Shown piece after piece: positions 1-7,460 of a DNA stretch of 64,000 nucleotides. The notes under the pieces were generated by a model, which worked only from the letters and a program-made list of their open reading frames with translations, was not told the origin of the DNA and ran no database searches. Numbering within the stretch: the stretch's first letter is position 1; every line of letters begins with the position of its first letter. Position numbers and translations under genes: made by a program. Origin of the DNA: Agrobacterium larrymoorei (GTDB lineage Bacteria; Pseudomonadota; Alphaproteobacteria; Rhizobiales; Rhizobiaceae); the NCBI RefSeq assembly GCF_005145045.1, contig NZ_CP039692.1, positions 1,195,501 to 1,259,500 of the forward strand, written 5' to 3'.

Positions 1-50
1 GGCGGTAGAATAGCTTGGGATATGTTTAGGCACCGTCGCCCCACCCACTG

Positions 51-136
51 CCGTCATCCTCGGCCTTGAGCCGAGGATCCATTCCCATCAACGAAATCAA
101 GTGGTTATGGATCCTCGGGTCAAGCCCGAGGATGAC
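51..136. repeat. Composite palindromic intergenic element (two hairpins)
   Basis: The element begins CCGTCATCCTCGG and ends CCCGAGGATGACG. It holds two hairpins: CCTCGGCcttgaGCCGAGG and CCTCGGGtcaagCCCGAGG. The outer ends are inverted repeats of each other. The same architecture occurs at 288-364 plus 1638-1655 (split by the insertion sequence), 1768-1879 and 30246-30332. This resembles the mosaic palindromic elements (RIME type) known from rhizobial intergenic DNA; the family assignment is inference. Confidence 0.8.
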
Positions 137-195
137 GTCGAGGGAGCGGAGTCGTAGAGTTACTCCACTTGGGCAACTGTGCAGGAACGGTAGCC

Positions 196-217
196 AATTT
201 GACTGGACGGCAGTGGG
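196..217. repeat. Decayed insertion-sequence end (right-end relic)
   Basis: The stretch AATTTgactGGACGGCAGTGGG closely matches the right inverted repeat of the intact element at 1614-1634 (AAATTT, then ACCGGACAGCAGT). It is followed by gtaAGCCCGAGAGTGACGG, a mutated half of the same palindrome the intact element sits in. It is read as a solo end left after loss of an older element. Confidence 0.5.
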
Positions 218-353
218 GTAAGCCCGAGAGTGACGGAGGCGGCAGAATAGCGTGGGATATGTTTAGACTCCGTCGCCCCACCCACTGCCGTCATCCTCGG
301 CCTTGAGCCGAGGATCCATTGTTATCAACGAAATCAAACGGTTGTGGATCCTC

Positions 354-364
354 GGGTCAAGCCC
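354..364. repeat. Target-site duplication, left copy (GGGTCAAGCCC)
   Basis: Eleven bases directly abutting the left inverted repeat of the insertion sequence are repeated at 1635-1645. The 11-mer is the exact centre of the hairpin CCTCGGGtcaagCCCGAGG. The size is within the usual range for IS4-family elements. Confidence 0.9.
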
Positions 365-1634
365 ACTACTGTCCGGTTTAAATTTCAGTCCCACATCAGC
401 ACCATCTGGTTTGGGGATTTGGACGGTTGTGTGGGTGGTTTAAGGAGTTGGTCGGATCGCCTTTTGTGCATGAGGTTGAGGCGTACGAGGGGGGTGAAGG
501 TGAGCGGTTGCGTGATGGCGCTCTGGCAGGCCTGCGCCATGCGCAGCACAAGATAGGCGATGAGGGCGACATAGGTCTGGATGCGCACGGCGTTTTCGGA
601 TGCTCCGAAGAAATGGCGTATCCTGAGGTTCTGCTTGACCCATTTAAAGAACAGTTCGATCTGCCAGCGCTGTTTGTAAAGCTCGGCAATCTCTTCGGCT
701 GGCGCATCCAGATCGTTGGTGACGAGCCGGATGGTCCTGCCCGTGTCGATCCGCACCGCGATCTCGCGCAACGGTTCGGAAAAGGGATTGCGTCTCGAGC
801 GCGCCATGCGTTGTGCCAACAGCCCGATCCTGTCGCACAGGATGTGATCGCTCTCGCTTGGAGGCTGTTCGGTGGCGGCCTGAAGATGCGTGTTGGTCTT
901 CAGCCGTGTGACGAAGCGGCAGCCTGCCCGGTCCAGCGCTGCCCACCACGCGAAATCATAGTAAGCCAGATCAAAGACATAGGTCATGCCGGGTTCGATC
1001 GGCATGGCCTTTGCGGGCACGATGTCGTTGGTTCTCTGGCCTGTCATGGTCATCGCCATGGGGATGTCGCCATTCGGATCGTAGGCGACATGCAGCTTGG
1101 CGGCTCTGCGCCCGCTGACCATATCGGCCCAGCCATCGCTCATGGAGGAGAGGGCGACGCGGGTGGCGTCGAGCAGGCGCACCGCATCGCGGATATGGCG
1201 ACGGGTTCTTCGGCTGGCGGCAGCCGCCATATGGGAGAACAGATCGGCAAAGACGCCCGCAGGCCTTGTGGCATTGGCATCGGCAAGGGTGGAGCGCGCC
1301 ACGCCGTGGGCACCCAGATGATAAAGCTGGTTGCGGTGGCTCGACAGCCCTGCCTCGATCTCGCGCAGGCTTTGCGCGCCGGAAAGCTGGGCAAACAGAA
1401 GCGCCAGCAACTGGTCCTTCATCGAAAACCGCCGAACCCTGTGATCGCCCTTGTACTTATCCACAAGCCCTTCGAAGACCTGCCAGGGAACATGCTTCTG
1501 TATTTGATGAAAAACGCTATTCTGGTGGCGCATGACGTTGATCTCCTGTTCGTGTCCAGATCGCCGCGAAACGTCTGAAACCGAGTAGAATCAATGTCAT
1601 GCGCCTTGTCCAGAAATTTAAACCGGACAGCAGT
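365..1634 (-). mobile_element. Intact IS4-family insertion sequence (1270 bp)
   Basis: The element is bounded by 21-bp terminal inverted repeats with one mismatch: ACTACTGTCCGGTTT... at 365-385, and the complement of ...AAACCGGACAGCAGT at 1614-1634. It is flanked by the 11-bp direct repeat GGGTCAAGCCC. It carries one full-length transposase on the minus strand and no passenger gene. Intact ends, duplicated target and uninterrupted transposase suggest a recent insertion that may still be mobile. Close relatives were not checked. Confidence 0.92.
385..1533 (-). CDS. IS4-family DDE transposase
   Basis: This 382-residue transposase catalyses cut-and-paste movement of the surrounding element. Probable catalytic acidic residues are Asp122 (in LLDATRV) and Asp188 (in YVFDLAYYDF). 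The family signature Y-(2)-R-(3)-E-(6)-K is perfect at Tyr286, Arg289, Glu293 and Lys300, and Glu293 is the third catalytic acid. An N-terminal DUF4372-like part (residues 1-75) precedes the catalytic core. The start is supported by ACAGGAGA upstream of the ATG. The stop lies at the inner edge of the left inverted repeat, so the gene fills the element. No frameshift or internal stop was seen. A long open frame on the opposite strand is a shadow of high GC codon use. Confidence 0.93.
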   Translation of the reverse strand: MRHQNSVFHQIQKHVPWQVFEGLVDKYKGDHRVRRFSMKDQLLALLFAQLSGAQSLREIEAGLSSHRNQLYHLGAHGVARSTLADANATRPAGVFADLFSHMAAAASRRTRRHIRDAVRLLDATRVALSSMSDGWADMVSGRRAAKLHVAYDPNGDIPMAMTMTGQRTNDIVPAKAMPIEPGMTYVFDLAYYDFAWWAALDRAGCRFVTRLKTNTHLQAATEQPPSESDHILCDRIGLLAQRMARSRRNPFSEPLREIAVRIDTGRTIRLVTNDLDAPAEEIAELYKQRWQIELFFKWVKQNLRIRHFFGASENAVRIQTYVALIAYLVLRMAQACQSAITQPLTFTPLVRLNLMHKRRSDQLLKPPTQPSKSPNQMVLMWD

Positions 1635-1645
1635 GGGTCAAGCCC
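1635..1645. repeat. Target-site duplication, right copy (GGGTCAAGCCC)
   Basis: This is the direct repeat of 354-364, next to the right end of the insertion sequence. It continues into the second half of the palindrome (CCCGAGGATGACG). Confidence 0.9.
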
Positions 1646-1717
1646 GAGGATGACGCCGAGGGAGCGGAGCTGTTGAGCTGCTCCAATTGGACAACTGTGC
1701 AGGAATGCTAGCTGACT

Positions 1718-1736
1718 TGACTGGACAGCAGTAGGG
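1718..1736. repeat. Decayed insertion-sequence end (second tandem copy)
   Basis: TGACTGGACAGCAGTAGGG is the counterpart of 199-217 in the second tandem copy and again resembles the insertion-sequence right end. The relic therefore existed before the 237-bp duplication. Confidence 0.5.
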
Positions 1737-1767
1737 CGGCCCAAGGGCGACGGTGCAACCCCACTTC

Positions 1768-1879
1768 CGTCATACCGGGCTTGACCCGGTATCCAGCCAG
1801 ACCAAGTCCTTGGTCTGAAAGACTCTTTCGCCGCGCAGACGCGCGTCGGCTGGACCCCGCATCAAGTGCGGGGTGACGG
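1768..1879. repeat. Composite palindromic intergenic element, variant
   Basis: This 112-bp element has ends CCGTCA and TGACGG and two hairpins, ATACCGGGcttgaCCCGGTAT and CCCCGCatcaagtGCGGGG. Between the hairpins lie GGATCCAGCC-like arms (atCCAGCC...GGCTGGa) and the small hairpin ACCAAGtcCTTGGT. It has the same architecture as the element at 51-136 with a different stem sequence. Together with 1646-1767 and 1880-2032 it fills the gap before the next gene; nothing else coding is visible there. Confidence 0.75.
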
Positions 1880-1915
1880 CTGGGGGAGCTGTTCTCGCCC
1901 CCAACACCTGCTCAG

Positions 1916-1936
1916 TTTAGACCGGACAGTAGTGGG
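1916..1936. repeat. Solo insertion-sequence right end
   Basis: TTTAGACCGGACAGTAGTGGG differs from the intact right end TTTAAACCGGACAGCAGTGGG at only two positions. It is followed by acgAGCCCGAGGATGACGG, the same palindrome half that follows the intact element. No transposase or left end is associated with it, so it is a well-preserved orphan end. Confidence 0.7.
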
Positions 1937-2032
1937 ACGAGCCCGAGGATGACGGAGGTGTGGGGCGTACAACCTCAGTATTCGGCTTTGTCAAAACTAT
2001 AGCAAAGGACGACCGTCGCCAGGCCACACCCC

Positions 2033-2356
2033 TCAACGCTTGTCCTTATCATGCAGCACCTCCCGCGCCACGTAATCATTCAGACGCCGCAGCTTTTCAA
2101 GAGTTGGGTGTTCTGCTGGGACAGTCAATGTCTTCAGCCATGGCTTTTCCTCGGGCGGCGGCAAGATTGTGCCTTGCAGGGACTGCTCGTCACCCTGTGC
2201 ATCTCGTTGCCTGCTTTTGTGCCGCAGATGGTAGAGATAAAGCGCCATCGCGCCGAGGCCGAAGATGCAGGGCATGTAGATCGCGAGGATCTTCACCCCA
2301 TCCGACATGGTTCTAAATGTGTGCAGCAAATCTGCGATGACGCTGTATTCGATCAT
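2033..2356 (-). CDS. Small single-pass membrane protein, function unknown
   Basis: A 107-residue protein starting MIEYSVIADLLHTFRTMSDG. One hydrophobic segment (about residues 22-42, ILAIYMPCIFGLGAMALYLY) is followed by a basic stretch (HLRHKSRQR) and a soluble tail rich in Pro, Glu and Lys. This suggests an N-out/C-in inner-membrane protein. The ATG at 2356 was chosen because GGGAGAC lies just upstream. The frame stays open for another 51 codons (to 2509), but those codons cover a hairpin and lack an obvious ribosome site. I do not recognise the family. It stands alone between repeat DNA and the inositol operon, with a long structured upstream region. Phage-holin-like size and topology are possible, but nothing else supports a phage origin. 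Confidence 0.6.
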   Translation of the reverse strand: MIEYSVIADLLHTFRTMSDGVKILAIYMPCIFGLGAMALYLYHLRHKSRQRDAQGDEQSLQGTILPPPEEKPWLKTLTVPAEHPTLEKLRRLNDYVAREVLHDKDKR

Positions 2357-2739
2357 GCCCGTCTCCCGGCGCTTTCTCGTCAATATTGAACGGAAGCGAC
2401 CACCGGAGGGAAAACCTCTGGTGGCCGGGGAGTTAGAAAGCCGCCTAGAAACGACCACCCTGACCTTTAGGCTTGCGCCTTGGACATGCGTCAAGGTCTC
2501 CCCAGCCATATAAAGGCGGAAGAGTTACATAGTCGCAATGGACCGCCTCAGCCACAAACCTATGGCTGAGGGGTGTCATTAACGGCCGACACTGGCCGTC
2601 CTAGGAGGGGATTTCTACGGCCCCAAGACCGGTTCGTTACTTCCGGTCTCGGTGCAACCATAACGAAAGCCGAACACCGAGGAAATGGCTATATCTCGCA
2701 TATCGACGTTTCATCTCCCGGCTCACACAGGCTCAGCTG
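2357..2739. other. Intergenic stretch rich in inverted repeats
   Basis: About 380 bases without a convincing gene but with at least five stem-loops: 2400-2424 (CCACCGGAGG/CCTCTGGTGG), 2546-2571 (CCTCAGCCA/TGGCTGAGG), 2582-2599 (ACGGCC/GGCCGT), 2626-2649 (AGACCGG/CCGGTCT) and 2648-2681 (CTCGGTG/CACCGAG). The first falls in the inferred leader of the small membrane protein; the other four lie upstream of its promoter. The density of stems suggests a structured RNA, but no known family was recognised. Confidence 0.45.
2509..2538 (-). promoter_or_regulatory. Candidate sigma-70 promoter of the small membrane protein
   Basis: On the minus strand TTGCGA (2533-2538) and TTTATA (2509-2514) are separated by 18 bases. 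Transcription would begin near 2502, giving a leader of about 145 bases that includes the 2400-2424 hairpin. Confidence 0.4.
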
Positions 2740-3867
2740 TCAGCCGCCAATTTCGCTCGTCTCAACCCAGCGTTTTTCCCTGAATGACTGCGCCATGGCG
2801 TGAACACTGCGCTCGATGCCGATGCCATCTTCAAAGCTGATGGTATTTGCCTCGTGGCCCTGCGTGGCTGCGATCAGTTCGCGGCATTCGATGACCTTCA
2901 GGTCGTTGAAGCCGAGGCCGTGGCCGGGGGCGGGGATGAAGCGGTCGTAAGGCCGGTGATGCGGCGCCGTCAGGATGGTTCTGAAACCCTGCTCCTCGGC
3001 GCGACCATCGGTCGTATAGAGCTGGAACTCGTTCATCCGCTCCTGATCGTAGAGGATCGATCCCTTGGAGCCATAGATTTGAACGGCGATGCGCCCCTTG
3101 CGGCCCCAGGCGGAGCGGTTGGCCATCAATACACCGGAGATGCCGTTTTCCAGCGTGAAGAGAACACTGGCGAGATCGTGGTTTTCCACTTCGCGCGCGC
3201 CGCCGTCCTTCAGCGGTCTCGTCGGATAGGGCTTCACCAGATCGGCAATCACCTTTCTGACATGGCCGAACAGGCTGAAGATCAGGGACAGCGGATGCAC
3301 GCCGAAATCGTCCAGCGCGCCATAGCCGGAGGACGCCTCGCTCTTCCAGTTGAACAGCGCTTGCGCGTCGGCCATGAAATCTTCGTCCATCTCGACGCGG
3401 ACCTGCATCACATCGCCGATCACGCCATCCTTCAGCAGCATCTTGATGTGGCGGATCACCGGGTTCTGAATGTAGTTGTAACCCATGACGGAGACGCGAC
3501 CGGAGCGTCGCGCCGCGTCACGCATCTTCAGCGCATCGGCAAAGGCTGGCGCCATCGGCTTTTCGCACCACAAATGCTTGCCCGCATCCAGCCCTGCAAT
3601 CGCCATTTCCGGGTGAAAGGCGTTGGGTGTGGTGACCGAGATCACGTCGATCTCTGGATCGTCCAGAAGATCGCGCCAGTTGGCGGTGGATTTGGCAAAG
3701 CCGAATTCCTGCGCCTTCTTCGCTGCAAGTTCGGAATTCACTTCCGCCAGCGTCACCAGCCGCGGTCGCGGCACATCGCCGAAAATGCTGGTGACGTTAT
3801 TCCATGCGAGTGCATGGCACTTGCCCATATAGCCAGTGCCGATCAGGCCAACGCCCAGACTTTTCAT
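2740..3867 (-). CDS. Gfo/Idh/MocA-family NAD(P)-dependent oxidoreductase
   Basis: A 375-residue cytoplasmic dehydrogenase. The N-terminal Rossmann fold starts GVGLIGTGYMGKCHA (residues 5-19), with the dinucleotide-binding GxGxxG variant. The family signature EKPMA (CEKPMAPAF) supplies the conserved lysine. A GYNYIQNP segment and the C-terminal alpha/beta substrate domain follow, with D/H residues in DDFGVHPLSL typical of the catalytic region. It is the last gene of the iolCDEB operon, 39 bases after iolB, so it probably oxidises an inositol isomer or inosose derivative. It is not obviously IolG itself, and scyllo-inositol or another cyclitol is possible. The start is preceded by GGGAGGGAATC. 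The family is certain; the substrate is inferred from context. Confidence 0.88.
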   Translation of the reverse strand: MKSLGVGLIGTGYMGKCHALAWNNVTSIFGDVPRPRLVTLAEVNSELAAKKAQEFGFAKSTANWRDLLDDPEIDVISVTTPNAFHPEMAIAGLDAGKHLWCEKPMAPAFADALKMRDAARRSGRVSVMGYNYIQNPVIRHIKMLLKDGVIGDVMQVRVEMDEDFMADAQALFNWKSEASSGYGALDDFGVHPLSLIFSLFGHVRKVIADLVKPYPTRPLKDGGAREVENHDLASVLFTLENGISGVLMANRSAWGRKGRIAVQIYGSKGSILYDQERMNEFQLYTTDGRAEEQGFRTILTAPHHRPYDRFIPAPGHGLGFNDLKVIECRELIAATQGHEANTISFEDGIGIERSVHAMAQSFREKRWVETSEIGG

Positions 3868-3906
3868 GATTCCCTCCCAAGAATCGATGGATGTAATGAT
3901 GCAGGA

Positions 3907-4716
3907 TCAGGGATTGTCGCGCTTGAAAATCCAGTCGTGATCCGGGTGGTTCTGAAAGCGCCATTTGCGCATGGGACCAGCCATGACATTGAGATAATAC
4001 ATCTCGTAGCCATAGGGCGAGCCGCAGGGGTGGTGCCCTTTCGGCACCAGAACGACATCGCCATCGCAAACCGCCATGGTCTCATCCAGCGAGCCGTCTT
4101 CGGTGAAAACACGCTGGAAGCCGAAGCCCTGCGCCGGGTCCAGCCGGTGGTAATAGGTCTCTTCCAGATAGGTCATGTCGGGGTAATTATCCTCGTCATG
4201 CCGGTGCGGCGGATAGGAAGACCAATGGCCGGATGGCGTGAACACTTCCGTCACCAGCAGGCTGTCGGCCACATCGCGGTCTTCCATGGCAATGGGGAAG
4301 ATGTAGCGCGTATTGCCGCCCCTGCCGCGCTCGGCAAGCGTAATGCCATCCGGCCCGATCACCTGTGCTTCACGGCCCGGCTTGGCGGGTGCTGTGCACA
4401 CACCGATCGTGCAATCCGTCGTCGCCTTGACCGACCAGGATGAACCGGCGGGAATATAGACGCAGTGCGGCGGCTTGCGCTCGAACACGTTCATCCGGTC
4501 ACCAAGTTCGCCGAAGCTCTTATCCTCTGACGAGACTTCCGCCTTACCCTCGACAAGTACCAGAATGACTTCCGTCTCGCCGGTCTTCTCATTCGCGGTT
4601 TCGCCGGGCTTCAGGTGGTATAGACCGAAGCCGACATAGCCCCAATCGGCGCTTTCCGGCGTAATGTCATGGACCTTGCCGCTTTTACCGCTCGGTTTGC
4701 GAAGCAGATTTGCCAT
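3907..4716 (-). CDS. iolB: 5-deoxy-glucuronate isomerase IolB
   Basis: A 269-residue cupin-type isomerase of normal family length. It converts 5-deoxy-D-glucuronate to 2-deoxy-5-keto-D-gluconate in myo-inositol breakdown. The two cupin halves are visible. The C-terminal one carries the metal ligands in SYPPHRHDEDNYPDMTYLEE (HxH plus E) and a late His in GHHPCGSPYG. The N-terminal half has DWGYVGFGLYHLKPGE. The start has a strong AAGGAGG nine bases upstream. It lies 18 bases after iolE in the same operon and supplies the substrate of the kinase IolC. Confidence 0.96.
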   Translation of the reverse strand: MANLLRKPSGKSGKVHDITPESADWGYVGFGLYHLKPGETANEKTGETEVILVLVEGKAEVSSEDKSFGELGDRMNVFERKPPHCVYIPAGSSWSVKATTDCTIGVCTAPAKPGREAQVIGPDGITLAERGRGGNTRYIFPIAMEDRDVADSLLVTEVFTPSGHWSSYPPHRHDEDNYPDMTYLEETYYHRLDPAQGFGFQRVFTEDGSLDETMAVCDGDVVLVPKGHHPCGSPYGYEMYYLNVMAGPMRKWRFQNHPDHDWIFKRDNP

Positions 4717-4734
4717 TTTTCAGGCCTCCTTGTT

Positions 4735-5634
4735 TCAGCCCTTGTCCAGCCCGGCTTCTTTTGCAAAAGCGCGCAGCGATTTCAGGCCAAGGCTTTGATA
4801 TTCGAACGGGTTTCGCACATCCGGGTCCTGCTCGGCCTCGATAACCAGCCAGCCGCTATAGCCATGGTCGGCAGCGATTTTCAGCACGGGCGGGAAATCG
4901 ACACCGCCTTCGCTGTCACCCGGAACGGTGAAGACCCCGCGGCGCACGCCTTCGAGGAAGGACAGCTTTTCATTGCGCACCTGCTCGGCAATGGCGGGGC
5001 GCACATTCTTGGCGTGGATGTGCCCAACGCGCTGCATGTGTTTTCTGGCCACACGCTCCGGGTTGCCGCCACCGAACAGGGTGTGGCCGGTATCGAGCAG
5101 CAGTTTCGTATGCGGACCGGTGTTTTCCATCAGCCGGTCGATCTCGTCTTCGCTCTCGATGATCGTTCCCATGTGGTGGTGGTAAACCAGCGCAATGCCC
5201 TGCTCGGCGGCATGTTTTGCCAGTGCCTCCACGCCTTCGCCAAAGCTCTTCCACTCGCTGTCGGCCAGCTTCGGACGGTCGTTGACCGGCTTGGAATCCT
5301 CACCATGGATCGCGTTGGACGTCTCGCAAACGATGATGACCTTGGAGCCCATTGCCTTGAGCAGATCGAGCGCAGGCTGCATCGCGGCCTTCTCGTCTTC
5401 GATGGAGTTGGTCAGAAGGTTCAGCGAATGCCAGCCGGAAACGAAGCGCAGCTTGCGGGGCTCAAGTACTGCCTTCAACCCTTCCGGCTCCTGCGGAAAC
5501 TTGTGGCCTTTTTCGATGCCATCGAAACCGATCTTGGAGGTCTCGTCCAGGCACTGGTCGAGGCTGATATGGGCGCCGAGCGAGCGGTCGTCGTCATTGC
5601 TCCAGGCAATTGGGTTGGTACCGTAAAGGATCAT
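4735..5634 (-). CDS. iolE: Inosose dehydratase IolE
   Basis: A 299-residue TIM-barrel protein (xylose isomerase-like fold) that dehydrates scyllo-inosose to the diketo intermediate hydrolysed by IolD. Recognisable segments are [16 protein letters not shown] at the N terminus, [12 protein letters not shown], the metal-site region VYHHHMGT with following [15 protein letters not shown] and HIHAKNV. The ATG at 5634 begins two bases after the iolD stop, with AAGGAAAG inside the end of iolD. The frame extends upstream inside iolD, but the family starts here. It is the third gene of the iolCDEB operon. Confidence 0.96.
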   Translation of the reverse strand: MILYGTNPIAWSNDDDRSLGAHISLDQCLDETSKIGFDGIEKGHKFPQEPEGLKAVLEPRKLRFVSGWHSLNLLTNSIEDEKAAMQPALDLLKAMGSKVIIVCETSNAIHGEDSKPVNDRPKLADSEWKSFGEGVEALAKHAAEQGIALVYHHHMGTIIESEDEIDRLMENTGPHTKLLLDTGHTLFGGGNPERVARKHMQRVGHIHAKNVRPAIAEQVRNEKLSFLEGVRRGVFTVPGDSEGGVDFPPVLKIAADHGYSGWLVIEAEQDPDVRNPFEYQSLGLKSLRAFAKEAGLDKG

Positions 5635-5636
5635 GA

Positions 5637-7460
5637 TCAGCGTCTTTCCTTGAGTGCGGCTTCGTAAGCTGCACGGGCATTTTTGACTTCGGTTCGCGTC
5701 GAAACTTCCGGCACGGCAACATCCCACCAGTATCCCCCGGCATCCGGCGTAGGGTAGGGGTCCGTATCGATGACGATGACGGTTACGACCTCTGCGCTGC
5801 GTGCCGCATCGAGCGCCGTTTCCAGCTCTGCAATCGTGGAAACCTTGTGCGCATCCGCCCCCATGCTTGCGGCATGCGCGGCAAAATCGATGGCAATCGG
5901 GTTCTTCTGGTTGGTGTGGGCGTAGAGATTGTTGAACTCCGCACCGCCAGTGCCCATTTGCAGCCGGTTGATGCAGCCGTAACCGCGATTATCGGTAATG
6001 ACGACGGTGATTTTCACGCCCATGGCAACGGCAGTTGCAAGCTCGGAATTCATCATCATGTAAGAGCCGTCGCCCACCATCACGATCACATCGCGCTCGG
6101 GCTCCGCCATCTTGATGCCAAGACCCCCGGCAATCTCGTAGCCCATGCAGGAAAAGCCGTATTCCATATGGTAGGAAAGCGGCAGCTTTGCCTTCCACAG
6201 CTGGTGCAGCTCGCCCGGCATGGTGCCTGCGGCGCACATCACCACCGTATTGTCGCGGGAAGCGCGCTGCACCGCGCCAATCACCTGCATATCCGTCGGC
6301 AGGCTGTTGGCCTCTTTGGGTGCAGCCGTCACCGCATCGGCCTTGGTAAACCAGTCCTGTTTCAGGCTGGCATCGGGTGCGGTGAAGCGGTGGCTGCCGA
6401 GGGCCTCTGAAAGTTTCTCAAGCCCGATCTTCGCATCCGCCGTCAAGCTGATCGCGTCATGCTTGGCGCTGTCATAGGGCTGCACATTGAGCGCCAGCAG
6501 CTTGCGCTCAGGGTTCTTGAACAGAGCCCAGGAGCCGGTGGTGAAATCCTGAAAGCGGGTGCCGATGCCAAAGACGAGATCGGCCTTCTCCGCAATCGCA
6601 TTGGCGCTCGAAGCGCCTGTCACGCCTGCGGGTCCGAAATTCAGATCGTGATCCCAGGCCAGAGCCGATTTGCCCGCCTGCGTTTCGATAACAGGAATTG
6701 AGTGGCGCTCGGCAAAGGCCTTCAGCGTTTCGGTGGCACCAGAAAAATGCACGCCGCCGCCCGCGACGATGATCGGGTTTTTCGCAGCCTTTAGCGCGGC
6801 AACCGCTTCTTCGAACTCGGCTTGATCAGGCTCCGGCCTGCGCTGCCGCCAGACTTTTTTCTCGAAAAAACTCGTCGGATAATCGAAAGCTTCCGCCTGC
6901 ACATCCTGACAGAAAGCCAGCGTCACAGGGCCGCAATCGGCAGGGTCGGTCATGGTGCGGAAAGCGCGGGGCAGGGCGGTCAGAAGCTGCTCGGGCCGTG
7001 TAATCCGGTCGAAATAGCGGCTGACGGGCTTGAAGCAGTCATTGGCCGAGATGGTACCATCGTTGAAATCCTCGATCTGCTGCAGCACCGGGTCAGGCCC
7101 GCGATTGGCGAAAACATCACCGGGGATCAGCAGCACGGGCAGGCGGTTGACGTGTGCGAGTGCCGCCGCCGTCACCATATTGGTAGCGCCGGGGCCGATG
7201 GAAGACGTGACCGCCATGGCACGGCGACGGCCAAGCTGCTTGGAATAAGCTATTGCCGCATGCGCCATGGATTGCTCGTTCTGGCCGCGATAGGTCGGCA
7301 GTTCTTCCCGTATGCCATAGAGCGCTTCGCCCAGACCGGCCACATTGCCATGGCCGAAAATTGCCCAGACGCCGGCAATATAGGTCTCGCCATCTTCGTT
7401 CAGCTGGGCGGCCAGATAGCGCACCAGCGCCTGTGCCGCCGTCAAACGTATCGTATTCAC
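5637..7460 (-). CDS. iolD: 3D-(3,5/4)-trihydroxycyclohexane-1,2-dione hydrolase IolD
   Basis: A 607-residue thiamine-diphosphate enzyme that opens the inositol ring by C-C hydrolysis. The acetolactate-synthase-like architecture is clear: the N-terminal pyrimidine-binding domain has the catalytic Glu region ([28 protein letters not shown]), then a central domain, then the C-terminal PP-binding domain with the [15 protein letters not shown] (GDG...N) motif. The GTG at 7460 is the start, preceded by GGGAGAGG. It overlaps the iolC stop by four bases (GTGA), implying translational coupling. It is the second gene of the operon. Confidence 0.96.
   Translation of the reverse strand: MNTIRLTAAQALVRYLAAQLNEDGETYIAGVWAIFGHGNVAGLGEALYGIREELPTYRGQNEQSMAHAAIAYSKQLGRRRAMAVTSSIGPGATNMVTAAALAHVNRLPVLLIPGDVFANRGPDPVLQQIEDFNDGTISANDCFKPVSRYFDRITRPEQLLTALPRAFRTMTDPADCGPVTLAFCQDVQAEAFDYPTSFFEKKVWRQRRPEPDQAEFEEAVAALKAAKNPIIVAGGGVHFSGATETLKAFAERHSIPVIETQAGKSALAWDHDLNFGPAGVTGASSANAIAEKADLVFGIGTRFQDFTTGSWALFKNPERKLLALNVQPYDSAKHDAISLTADAKIGLEKLSEALGSHRFTAPDASLKQDWFTKADAVTAAPKEANSLPTDMQVIGAVQRASRDNTVVMCAAGTMPGELHQLWKAKLPLSYHMEYGFSCMGYEIAGGLGIKMAEPERDVIVMVGDGSYMMMNSELATAVAMGVKITVVITDNRGYGCINRLQMGTGGAEFNNLYAHTNQKNPIAIDFAAHAASMGADAHKVSTIAELETALDAARSAEVVTVIVIDTDPYPTPDAGGYWWDVAVPEVSTRTEVKNARAAYEAALKERR

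Larger units (their letters stand above)
1..237. repeat. First copy of a 237-bp tandem duplication
   Basis: The segment starting GGCGGTAGAATAG at 1 recurs at 238 (GGCGGCAGAATAG) with a few substitutions: the same TGGGATATGTTTAG, the same palindrome, the same GAGGGAGCGGAG and the same CTGTGCAGGAA stretch. The second copy is interrupted by the insertion sequence. The left boundary of this copy is the window edge, so more copies may lie outside. No gene is visible in it. Confidence 0.85.
238..1752. repeat. Second copy of the 237-bp tandem duplication, split by an insertion sequence
   Basis: This copy runs from 238 to 364 and resumes after the insertion sequence at 1646, ending near 1752. Removing the element and one target-site copy restores a continuous match to positions 1-237, which shows that the duplication came before the insertion. 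Confidence 0.8.

Noticed and set aside
427..1578. 383-codon open frame on the plus strand across the insertion sequence
   Set aside because: It is the antisense of the transposase. Its composition is that of a reverse-strand shadow, no domain was recognised, and the minus-strand frame has the complete YREK signature and a ribosome site.
2357..2509. N-terminal extension of the small membrane protein to codon 2509
   Set aside because: The extra 51 codons coincide with a leader hairpin and the predicted transcript start, and a good ribosome site precedes the ATG at 2356.
2573..2803. 76-codon plus-strand open frame before the Gfo/Idh gene
   Set aside because: It overlaps the end of the oxidoreductase gene and consists mainly of hairpin sequence; no support for translation.
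2800..4443. 547-codon plus-strand open frame over the Gfo/Idh and iolB genes
   Set aside because: A long antisense shadow typical of high-GC DNA. It spans two well-recognised minus-strand genes and has no motif of its own.
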